Assembly (NCBI RefSeq): GCF_004011505.1 | Contig: NZ_SAUN01000001.1 | Location: forward strand, 11,187,501-11,251,500 | DNA from: Nonomuraea polychroma | Lineage (GTDB): Bacteria; Actinomycetota; Actinomycetes; Streptosporangiales; Streptosporangiaceae | Direction: 5' to 3' | Length of the DNA: 64,000 nt | Shown here: piece after piece, positions 26,470-34,136 of the stretch | How the letters are laid out: each line of letters starts with the position of its first letter | Numbering within the stretch: the stretch's first letter is position 1 | Notes under the pieces: model-generated | What the model was told of the DNA's origin: nothing | Seen by the model: the letters and a program-made list of their open reading frames with translations, nothing else | Database searches by the model: none | Program-made: the position numbers and the translations under genes

Positions 26470-27425
26470 CGGCGGCCTCCCATGTTGGTGGTGGCGCCCT
26501 CGAGATCGCGGCGCATGACGAAACGCTGGTAGATGAGGGCGAAGACGAGGCTGAGCACGAACATCACGACGCTGATCGCGCTGGCGTAGCCGACCTGGGA
26601 GCGTTTGAAGCCGTACTCCATCATGGTCACGGCCATCGTCTCGGACGAGTGCGAAGGCCCGCCCCCGGTGAGGATCCACACCAGGTCGAACAGCTGGATG
26701 GTGTAGATGACGGACAGGAAGATGCTGATCCTGATCGTCGGCCCGAGCAGGGGCAGCGTGATGTGCCGGAACGTCCTCCAACTGCTCGCGCCGTCGATCT
26801 GGGCGGCCTCGATGAGCTCATTGGGGATGTTCTGCCGGCCGGCCAGGTAGATCATCATGTGGAAGCCGAAGTACTTCCACGTCATGACCAGGAACAGCGA
26901 CGGCATCACGGTGTCGGGGTCGGCCAGCCATTCCGACTCGATCCCGAAGACCGACAGCAGCTGGTTCGCCATGCCGGACTCGGGCGAGAGGATCAGCGAG
27001 AACAGCACGCCTGTGATCACTTCGGAGAGCACGTACGGCGCGAAGAACACCACCCGGTACAACGCGCGCCCGCGGATGCGCTGGTTCAGCAGCATCGCGA
27101 TGGCGAGCGAGAACGGCAGCTGAACGCACACCGAGAACAGCACCAGCACCAGCAGGTGCCACAGGTCCTGAGCGAAGATTTCGGTGCCGAACAACCGGGT
27201 GAAGTTGTCGAAGCCGATGAAGTTGGTCGGCAGCCCGCCGAACCCGTTCCACCGGAACGCGCTGGAATAGACGGCCACCAGGATCGGGGCCACCACCAGC
27301 AGGAGGAACAACACGAGCGCGGGCAGCAGGAACAGGGTGATCGTCAGCCACCTGCCGCGTTTCTTGACGGCAGGGGCGGGGGCCGGAAACTTAACCGCTT
27401 CCGGCCCTCGGGTGAGTGTCGTCAT
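26466..27425 (-). CDS. Sugar ABC transporter permease, MalF type
   Basis: A 319-residue permease. First span LTITLFLLPALVLFLLLVVA; EAA loop ELIEAAQIDGASSWRTFRHI. The ATG overlaps the stop of the binding-protein gene (ATGA), and its stop overlaps the next permease start, so the operon is translationally coupled throughout. No ATPase gene is nearby. Confidence 0.91.
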   Translation of the reverse strand: MTTLTRGPEAVKFPAPAPAVKKRGRWLTITLFLLPALVLFLLLVVAPILVAVYSSAFRWNGFGGLPTNFIGFDNFTRLFGTEIFAQDLWHLLVLVLFSVCVQLPFSLAIAMLLNQRIRGRALYRVVFFAPYVLSEVITGVLFSLILSPESGMANQLLSVFGIESEWLADPDTVMPSLFLVMTWKYFGFHMMIYLAGRQNIPNELIEAAQIDGASSWRTFRHITLPLLGPTIRISIFLSVIYTIQLFDLVWILTGGGPSHSSETMAVTMMEYGFKRSQVGYASAISVVMFVLSLVFALIYQRFVMRRDLEGATTNMGGRR

Positions 27426-28705
27426 TCTTCGCTCTTGGCCACTTCGGTGATGTCAGCACCGACTTCCTCCGGCGTCTTGGTGCCGGCGATCAGTTCGGCG
27501 ACGCTGTCGTTGACCTGCTGGCCGACGGCCGGCGGGTACGCCTGGTCGAGGTAGAGCTGGTAGCCGCCGGCGCTCGCCAGCATGGTCGCCACCTGCTTGA
27601 GGTTCGGGTCCTTGACCGCGCTCTCCTCGCCCTTGAGCACCGGCAGCACGCCGCCGGCCTCCACGGCCTTGGAGTGGTTGCCCATCTCGGTCATGAACTT
27701 CACGAACTCCACGGCCTCCTTCGGGGCATCCGTCCCCACGGCCAGGCCGCCGCCCCCGCCGAACGCGTCCGTGGCCGCACCCTTACCGCCCTCGACGGCG
27801 GGGAAGGGGAAGAAGCCGAGGTCGTCGCCGAGGCCCTTGCCGGAGTCCTTCTGAACGGCCGGCGCCCACTGGCCCATCAGCTCCATGGCGGCCTTGCCGT
27901 TGCTCACCGTGGCCGACTGACCGTCAGGGGTCGAGTAGGCCGCGCCGAGGAAGCCCTTCTGGAACGGCTGCAGGTCCGCCAGCGCCTTGACCTGCTGTCC
28001 CGCGGCGATGAAGTCGGGCTTGGTGAAGTCCTTGTCCACCGCGGCCTGCTTGAGCGCGTCGAGACCGGCGATACGCATGGCGAGGTAGGCCCAGTAGTAG
28101 TGCCCGGGCCACTTCTCCTTGCCGGCCAGGGCGATCGGGGTGACGCCCGCCGCCTTGAGCTTCTTGACATCCTCGAGGAACGCCGACCAGGTGGCCGGCG
28201 GCTGGGTGATGCCCGCCTTCTCAAAAAGTTTCTTGTTGTACCAGAAACCCACCATCCCGATGTCCGTGGGCAGTCCGTATGTCTTGCCGTCGAGCTGGTA
28301 CGCGCTCAGCGCCGCGGGCGTGAAGTTCGGCAGGACGTCGGCGACGTCGCTGGTGATGTCCTTGACCAGGCCGGCGTCGATCTGCTGCTTCAGCACGCCG
28401 CCGCCCCACGTCGCGAAGATGTCCGGCGCCTTGCCCGACTGGGTGATCGTGGTGAGCTTGGCCTTGTAGGCGTCGTTCTCCAGAACGGTGGCCTTGATGG
28501 TGACGTTCGGGTTCTTGGCCTCGAACTCCTTGGCCCGCTGCGCCCACAAGGACTTGAGCGGCTCGCTGGTCGACAGGTGCCACCACTCGAGCGTGACTTT
28601 CGCCGGCGATCCGCCGCCCTGACCCTGGGTCGCGTTTTCGCCGCCTCCACCGCCACAGCCGGCCGCGAGCACAGCGGTCGCGATCAACACCAAACTGCGT
28701 TTCAT
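27422..28705 (-). CDS. Sugar-binding lipoprotein (family 1)
   Basis: A 427-residue lipoprotein: short signal peptide, lipobox AAGC (Cys17) and Gly-rich linker, then VTLEWWHLST typical of family 1 binding proteins. It has an AAGGGA ribosome site. It is the first gene of the GH5 operon, and the promoter region carries the CGAAAGTTTCG operator 24-34 bp upstream of its start. Confidence 0.92.
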   Translation of the reverse strand: MKRSLVLIATAVLAAGCGGGGGENATQGQGGGSPAKVTLEWWHLSTSEPLKSLWAQRAKEFEAKNPNVTIKATVLENDAYKAKLTTITQSGKAPDIFATWGGGVLKQQIDAGLVKDITSDVADVLPNFTPAALSAYQLDGKTYGLPTDIGMVGFWYNKKLFEKAGITQPPATWSAFLEDVKKLKAAGVTPIALAGKEKWPGHYYWAYLAMRIAGLDALKQAAVDKDFTKPDFIAAGQQVKALADLQPFQKGFLGAAYSTPDGQSATVSNGKAAMELMGQWAPAVQKDSGKGLGDDLGFFPFPAVEGGKGAATDAFGGGGGLAVGTDAPKEAVEFVKFMTEMGNHSKAVEAGGVLPVLKGEESAVKDPNLKQVATMLASAGGYQLYLDQAYPPAVGQQVNDSVAELIAGTKTPEEVGADITEVAKSEE

Positions 28706-28728
28706 AGGGGTCCCTTCTCAGTGAGTGG

Positions 28729-28739
28729 CGAAAGTTTCG
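28729..28739. promoter_or_regulatory. CGAAAGTTTCG operator for the GH5 ABC operon
   Basis: A perfect 11-bp palindrome with central G, 24 bp before the binding-protein start. It matches the CGAAASTTTCG element known from BxlR/XlnR-type LacI regulation of xylan-utilisation genes in streptomycetes. Confidence 0.75.
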
Positions 28740-28822
28740 TGAACCCCCCGATAATTTCTTTGACGGGAGCTTAAGTAAACGCCACGTAAAGCGTCAATAC
28801 TGTGGGCCCGAGCGACGCCAAA

Positions 28823-28835
28823 CCGAAACTTTCGG
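28823..28835. promoter_or_regulatory. CCGAAACTTTCGG operator upstream of the lacI-type gene
   Basis: A perfect 13-bp palindrome centred on C, 15 bp before the GTG of the divergent LacI gene. With the copy at 28729 it brackets the divergent promoter region, which indicates autoregulation. Confidence 0.75.
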
Positions 28836-28849
28836 ATACACTCCCGATC

Positions 28850-29860
28850 GTGTCAGCGAAGAGGCGGGTCACGATCGCACTGATCGCGGAAGAGGCGGGG
28901 GTCTCCATCCCCACGGTCTCGAAGGTCATCAACGGGCGCCCGGAGGTCGCTCCGGCGACCCGCCACAGGGTCGAACGACTGCTCCAGGAGCACGGCTACC
29001 AGCGCCGCGTCAGCCAGGACGACACCCCTGCCGGCCTGGTCGACTTGGTCTTCGCCGAGATCGAGTCACCCTGGGCCATGGAGATCGTGCGCGGCGCGGA
29101 GAGCGCCGCCCACGAGGCCGGCGCCAGCGTGGTCATCTCGGTCCTGCACACCCACGCGGGTCCGGGACGCGACTGGCTGGAGCGGCTGGCCGCCCGCAGG
29201 ACCGACGGCGTGGTGATCGTCGCCTCCCGCCTGTCCACCGGCATCCAGGCCCAGCTGAGCGCCCGCTCGCTGCCGTTCGCGGTGGTGGACCCGGAAGGCG
29301 AGCCCGCCCCGGGCGTGGTCTCCGTGGGGGCGACGAACTGGAACGGCGGTCTGGCCGCGACCCGTCATCTCCTGGAGCTGGGCCACCGCAGAATCGGCAT
29401 GATCAGCGGCCCCTCTGACATGCTCTGCAGCCAGGCCCGCATCGACGGCTACCGGGCGGCGTTGGAAACGGCGGGTGAACCCCTCGCTCCCGAACTGGTG
29501 AGACGCGGAACGTTCCTGGTGGACTCCGGCCACGACGAGGGCCACGCCCTGCTGTCCCTGCCCGACCCGCCGACGGCCATCTTCGCCGGCAGCGACCTGA
29601 TGGCCTTCGGCGTCTTCGAGGCGGCCAGGCAGCGGGGCCTGCGCGTGCCCGAGGATTTGAGCGTGGTCGGCTTCGACGACCTGCCCTTGGCCAAGTCGGC
29701 CTGGCCACCGCTGACCACGGTGCGCCAGCCGCTGCAGGAGATGGCTGCGCTGGCCACCCGCACGGTGCTGGCGATGGGGCGGGGCGAGGTCCCGGAGACC
29801 AAGCGGGTCGAACTGGCCACCGAACTGATCGTCCGCGAGAGCACCGCCAGGTATAAGTAG
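28850..29860 (+). CDS. LacI-family regulator of the GH5 ABC operon (BxlR/XlnR-like)
   Basis: A 336-residue repressor. Helix-turn-helix TIALIAEEAGVSIPTVSKVI followed by NGRPEVAPATRHRV; effector-binding domain from LVDLVFAEIES. It ends with VVGFDDLPLAKSAWPPLTTV. GTG 28850 is chosen because the helix-turn-helix starts nine residues later; an upstream start at 28802 would place the operator inside the gene. It is divergent from the sugar operon and very likely binds the two CGAAASTTTCG palindromes. Confidence 0.9.
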   Translation: MSAKRRVTIALIAEEAGVSIPTVSKVINGRPEVAPATRHRVERLLQEHGYQRRVSQDDTPAGLVDLVFAEIESPWAMEIVRGAESAAHEAGASVVISVLHTHAGPGRDWLERLAARRTDGVVIVASRLSTGIQAQLSARSLPFAVVDPEGEPAPGVVSVGATNWNGGLAATRHLLELGHRRIGMISGPSDMLCSQARIDGYRAALETAGEPLAPELVRRGTFLVDSGHDEGHALLSLPDPPTAIFAGSDLMAFGVFEAARQRGLRVPEDLSVVGFDDLPLAKSAWPPLTTVRQPLQEMAALATRTVLAMGRGEVPETKRVELATELIVRESTARYK

Positions 29861-29863
29861 AAA

Positions 29864-30421
29864 ATGCCTGACCCGCTCGATGACGCCAAGCTCTCCGCCG
29901 TGCTGGTGCAGGGACTGCGTCCCGTGAAGGTGACCATCGTCGACTACGACCCCGCCTGGCCGGCACGTTTCGAACGCCGTGCCGCCGAGCTGCGGGGGGT
30001 CCTGGGCGATCGCGCACGGCTGGTCGAGCACATCGGCTCGACCTCGGTGCCCGGTCTCGCTGCGAAGCCGATCATCGACATCGTCGTCGGCATCGACGAT
30101 CCGGATGACGAGCCGGCGTACCTGCCTGATCTCCAGGCGGCGGGTCATGCCGTGCGTGTGCGTGAGCCGGAGCACCGCTGCCTGCGCACCGGTGAGCCCG
30201 GCGAGCCGGTGAACCTGCACTGTTATCCGCCTGATCATGTCGAAGTACGGCGGTACCTCGTCTTCCGGGACCGGCTTCGGGCCAGCGAGGCGGACCGGGA
30301 GCTCTATGCCGCGACCAAGCGGCAATTGGCCCAACGGGAGTGGCGCGACGTCAACTACTACGCCGAGGCCAAGAGGCCGATGATCGACGAGATCCTCGCC
30401 CGGGCGGGCTGGCGCGAATAG
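29864..30421 (+). CDS. GrpB/UPF0157 nucleotidyltransferase-fold protein
   Basis: A 185-residue protein. The family core is clear: VDYDPAWPARFE, then EHIGSTSVPGLAAKPIIDIV with the GS and two Asp-type residues of the nucleotidyltransferase fold, NLHCYPP and YLVFRDRLR. Biochemical role is not established for the family. It begins three bases after the LacI stop and may be co-transcribed by chance. Confidence 0.9.
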   Translation: MPDPLDDAKLSAVLVQGLRPVKVTIVDYDPAWPARFERRAAELRGVLGDRARLVEHIGSTSVPGLAAKPIIDIVVGIDDPDDEPAYLPDLQAAGHAVRVREPEHRCLRTGEPGEPVNLHCYPPDHVEVRRYLVFRDRLRASEADRELYAATKRQLAQREWRDVNYYAEAKRPMIDEILARAGWRE

Positions 30422-30441
30422 TCAGGCCGCGCGACTCTCCG

Positions 30442-32055
30442 TCAGTGGAAGAAGGACCTGCGCGGCTCCTGGCCGGTCACGCTGCCGATGCAGCGGTAGA
30501 AGCGCACCCCGTCGTCGAACTGGGCCTGGGACGGTGGCATGACGTCGGCCTCCCACCTGCCGGCTGCGATGGCCTTGGCGGCGCCGACCCGGCTGGCCAG
30601 GAGCACCGTGCGGCTGCAGACGCGCTTCACCGTCGGATGTTTGGCGAGGTCCTGCTGCACGTAGGTCTCGGCGTCCTTGGGGATGGGGGCGACAGCGAAG
30701 GTCTCCCATGAGTGTGTCTCCTCGCAGCCGAGCCGCCTGGCCTTCGTGTCGCCCACGATGATGACCATGCCGCCCCAGCACTCCGACTCCCGTACGCAAG
30801 CCGCGCCGGCGCCGCGCACGTTGGCGGCCGGGCAGTTCTCCGTGTACGTGTCCAGGCCGGTGAAGACGCCGGCCGGCTCTTGCGCGGGCTTCTTGGTCTT
30901 TTGCGTGGTCGCCGTGCTGCTGGGCTGGGCCTGCTGGGTCCCTTCCGGCTGCTGGACGATCTGCGTGTAGATGACTGCTCCGCCACCTACCACGATGACC
31001 AGGGTCAGGGCGGCGATGATCGCGACCAGGGCCTTGTTGATGCCATGGGGTGCGGGTGGCCGGGTGTCCGGCTGGCTGCCCGGTGGCGGGTTGGTGGGCT
31101 GGTGCGCGGCCAGCGGCGTCTGGGCGACCAGTGGAGCCTGTGCGACCCCCGGCTCCCGCACGATCCCCGACCCCTGCACGACCCTTGGTGCCTGTGGGGG
31201 CATCGGCCGGTCGTCGGGAGATGGTACGGAGGGCGTGAACGGCACGGCGGCGTGCGGGCCCAGCGGGACGGCGGCCAGCGCGTCGCGGAGGGCGGCGGCG
31301 CTGGGAGTACGTTGGCGGGGGTCGCTGGCCAGGGCCTGGCGCAGCACGGCGGTGAGTTCGGCAGGCACACCCGGGATGTCGGGGACCGGAAGGCGGTGCA
31401 GGGCCAGGATCATGGCCAGGTTCGGCACCCCGCTCTCCGGGAAGCGGGGCGGGCGGCCGGACAGCAGGGCGTACACGGTGGCCGCCAGGGCGTACACGTC
31501 GCCGGCCGGGCTCGGCTCGGCCAGCTCGAAGGCCTCGGGCGGCGCGTAGGACGGAGTCAGCGACTCGCGGGTCACGGACGCCTCGGGGCCGGAGGCCGGC
31601 ATCGTGGCCAGGCCGAAGTCCGACAGGGCCGCCTGGCCGTACCGGTTGACGAGGATGTTGCCGGGCTTGACGTCGCGGTGCAGGACGCCTTGCGCGTGCG
31701 CGGCGGACAGGGCGTCGGCGATGCGCACGCCCACGTCGCGGGCCTCGGCCGGGGTCAGCCTGCGGCCGGCCAATGAGCCGCCGGGGCACATCTCCAGCAC
31801 CATGTACGGCCGCCCGTCGGGCAGCAGGCCCGCGTCGTAGACGGGAACGACATGGGGGTGGCCGGACAGCGAGCCGGCCGCCGTGACCTCGCGGAGGAAC
31901 CGGCGCCGGTCGCGGTCGGACAGCAGGACCCGGTTGTCCACCTTGAGCGCGACCTCGCGGCCTACCGCGGATTGCAGAGCCACGTACACGACGCCGAAGC
32001 CGCCCTGCCCGAGCACGCCCTTGATCTCGTAGCCGGGTACGGATAATTCGGACAC
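30442..32055 (-). CDS. Transmembrane Ser/Thr protein kinase
   Basis: A 537-residue Hanks-type kinase. Glycine loop GQGGFG (15-20), Lys38, catalytic HRDVKPGN (Asp128) and SDFG (145-148) are intact. A proline-rich linker (270-335) leads to one membrane span (about 342-364) and an extracellular domain of ~150 residues with five cysteines, including LGCEETHSWETF, which resembles septum-formation/DUF4190-linked domains. GTG 32055 fits the usual kinase start; no ribosome site is seen. Ligand and targets are unknown. Confidence 0.9.
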   Translation of the reverse strand: MSELSVPGYEIKGVLGQGGFGVVYVALQSAVGREVALKVDNRVLLSDRDRRRFLREVTAAGSLSGHPHVVPVYDAGLLPDGRPYMVLEMCPGGSLAGRRLTPAEARDVGVRIADALSAAHAQGVLHRDVKPGNILVNRYGQAALSDFGLATMPASGPEASVTRESLTPSYAPPEAFELAEPSPAGDVYALAATVYALLSGRPPRFPESGVPNLAMILALHRLPVPDIPGVPAELTAVLRQALASDPRQRTPSAAALRDALAAVPLGPHAAVPFTPSVPSPDDRPMPPQAPRVVQGSGIVREPGVAQAPLVAQTPLAAHQPTNPPPGSQPDTRPPAPHGINKALVAIIAALTLVIVVGGGAVIYTQIVQQPEGTQQAQPSSTATTQKTKKPAQEPAGVFTGLDTYTENCPAANVRGAGAACVRESECWGGMVIIVGDTKARRLGCEETHSWETFAVAPIPKDAETYVQQDLAKHPTVKRVCSRTVLLASRVGAAKAIAAGRWEADVMPPSQAQFDDGVRFYRCIGSVTGQEPRRSFFH

Positions 32056-32161
32056 GCGCGGAAGCGTACACGGTGCGGGGTGCGTCGATCTTGTGGTTGA
32101 ACCCGCTCGCGGCGGGAGTGGCCAGGCGGTCGAGGCCGGTGCGGGTCGGTAGGGTCGCGAC

Positions 32162-32524
32162 GTGACGACGGAGCTGGAGCACCTTGCCGCACGCCTGCGC
32201 GAGTTCGCCCGGGTCAGGGACTGGGAGCAGTTCCACACGCCCAAGAACCTCGTGATGGCGCTGGCGGGTGAGGTGGGGGAGCTGGCGGCGGAGTTCCAGT
32301 GGCTCACCGCCGACGAGTCGCGGAGCCCGGATCCCGAGACGCTCGCCAGGATGCGTACGGAGCTGGGCGATGTGACGCTTTACCTGGTGCGGCTGGCCGA
32401 TGTGCTGGGCGTGGACCTGATGGCGGCGGCGACGGCGAAGCTGGACGACAACGACCGTCGCTACGACGCCGACCTCTACCGGGGGTCGGCGAGGAAGGCG
32501 CCGCCCTCGGCGCGTGGTGACTGA
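32162..32524 (+). CDS. MazG-like nucleotide pyrophosphohydrolase
   Basis: A 120-residue all-alpha NTP-PPase-type protein. The metal-binding motif EVGELAAEF (ExxE) is followed by ELGDVTLYLVRLAD (ExxD). Such enzymes hydrolyse non-canonical or surplus (d)NTPs such as dCTP to the monophosphate. GTG start. Divergent from the kinase gene with a 106-bp spacer. Confidence 0.9.
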   Translation: MTTELEHLAARLREFARVRDWEQFHTPKNLVMALAGEVGELAAEFQWLTADESRSPDPETLARMRTELGDVTLYLVRLADVLGVDLMAAATAKLDDNDRRYDADLYRGSARKAPPSARGD

Positions 32525-32568
32525 GCCGCGACGCCTCTTGCGGCGGCGTGCCGCCTCGCGCCAAGGGG

Positions 32569-34047
32569 TCAGGCCGCGGCGTCGTGCCGTCGCAGGACGG
32601 CGATCGTGACGGCGGCCAGGCCGAGGAAGATGATCGCGCCGACCGCGGCCACCGTGTTGAGCCCGGTGGTGAAGGCGGCACGAGCCAGGTCGAGCACGTC
32701 CGGCAGGTCCCTCGCGGCGGTCACCGCGGCGGTGATGCTCTCGCGGGCCGCCTCCACCGGCAGCCGTTCGGGGAGCTCGCCCCGGTAGACGGCAGTGCCC
32801 AGGCTGCCCATGGCCGCCACGCCCACCGCGACGCCGAACTCGCCGCTCGTCTCCGACAACGACGCCGCCGACCCGGCCTTCTCCGGGGGCGCGGCCGTCA
32901 TCATCACGCCGCTGCCCACGCCCATCGGCAGCGCGATGCCGGCGGAGGCCAGGACGAGACCGGTCACGAGCAGCCCGACACCCCTGACGCTCGGCACCTG
33001 CGTGTGCAGGAACAACCCCACGGCGCCCACCGCCAGCCCGGCCGCCATCACGTACGCGGCGCCGACGCGGCGCGCGATCGCCGGGGCGAGCGCCAGTGCC
33101 GCGATCATGGCTATGTTCTGCGGCACCAGCCACAACCCTGCCTCCAGCGGGGACAACGCCTGCACGGTCTGCAGGTACTGGGTGGTCATCAACGTCGTGC
33201 CGGCCATGACGACGCCGCCGAGCAACATGATCCCGAGCGTGGCGGCGAACGGGCGGTTGGCGAACAGGCGCAGGTCGAGCAGCGGGTCCGCGAGACGGCG
33301 CTGGCGGCGGACGAACATCACGCCGAACGCCGCTCCGGCGGCGATCGCCGCCGCGGCCGCCGGCTGCCAGCCGCTCCTGGCGACCTCCTTGAGCCCGTAC
33401 ACGACCGGCAGGATCGTCGCCAGCGACACGGCGACGCTGGCCAGGTCCATGCGGCCGGCGTTCGGGTCGCGGTACTCCGGCAGCAGCGTCCGGCCCGCCA
33501 CCAGCACCAGCACCATGAACGGCACCCCCATCAGGAACACCGAGCCCCACCAGAAGTGCTCCAGCAGCAGCCCGCCCACCAGCGGGCCGACCGTCATGCC
33601 CAGCGTGAAGCAGCCGTACCAGAGCCCGATCGCGGTCCCCATCTGCTTGCCGTCCCTGAACATGTTCCTGATCAGCGCCAGCGACGACGGCAGCAGCGTC
33701 GCCCCGGCGATGCCGAGCAGCGCCCGGGCGGCGATGAGCATCTCGGCGCTCACCGAGTACGCGGCCGGCACGGAGGACGCCCCGAACGCCACCGCCCCGA
33801 TCATCAGGAGCCTGCGCCGGCCGATCCTGTCGCCCAGCGTGCCCATGGTGACGAGGAAGCCGGCGAGCATGAACGAATAGATGTCCAGGATCCAGAGTTG
33901 TTGCGAGGCGGTGGCGCCCAGGCCGGCGCTGAGGTGCGGGAGCCCCAGGTAGAGCACGCTCAAGTCGATGGAGAGCAGCAGAGCCACGGAGGCCAGGACC
34001 GCGAGGCCGGCCCATTCCTTGCGCCCGGCGCGGACGTCGATGGTCAT
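32569..34047 (-). CDS. MFS drug transporter, DHA2 (14-span, QacA/SmvA-like) family
   Basis: A 492-residue membrane protein with about 14 hydrophobic spans. Motif A-like GTLGDRIGRRRLL follows span 2, and motif C appears in SLALIRNMFRDGKQMG to GCFTLGMTVGPLVGG. It is probably a proton-driven efflux pump for cationic drugs or dyes. It is divergent from a SARP-family regulator gene (89-bp spacer), a common regulator/exporter arrangement. Confidence 0.9.
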   Translation of the reverse strand: MTIDVRAGRKEWAGLAVLASVALLLSIDLSVLYLGLPHLSAGLGATASQQLWILDIYSFMLAGFLVTMGTLGDRIGRRRLLMIGAVAFGASSVPAAYSVSAEMLIAARALLGIAGATLLPSSLALIRNMFRDGKQMGTAIGLWYGCFTLGMTVGPLVGGLLLEHFWWGSVFLMGVPFMVLVLVAGRTLLPEYRDPNAGRMDLASVAVSLATILPVVYGLKEVARSGWQPAAAAAIAAGAAFGVMFVRRQRRLADPLLDLRLFANRPFAATLGIMLLGGVVMAGTTLMTTQYLQTVQALSPLEAGLWLVPQNIAMIAALALAPAIARRVGAAYVMAAGLAVGAVGLFLHTQVPSVRGVGLLVTGLVLASAGIALPMGVGSGVMMTAAPPEKAGSAASLSETSGEFGVAVGVAAMGSLGTAVYRGELPERLPVEAARESITAAVTAARDLPDVLDLARAAFTTGLNTVAAVGAIIFLGLAAVTIAVLRRHDAAA

Positions 34048-34136
34048 CTCGTTCCCCTTTCAGTTGCCTCCACCGTGCTCGACGGGCCTTCCGATGTTCT
34101 TTTCGCAGGCTTACGGCCGCACATAAGGTGACGAGC

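Noticed and set aside
24232..26532. 766-codon open frame on the plus strand
   Set aside because: Complement of the GH5 and permease genes; shadow frame.
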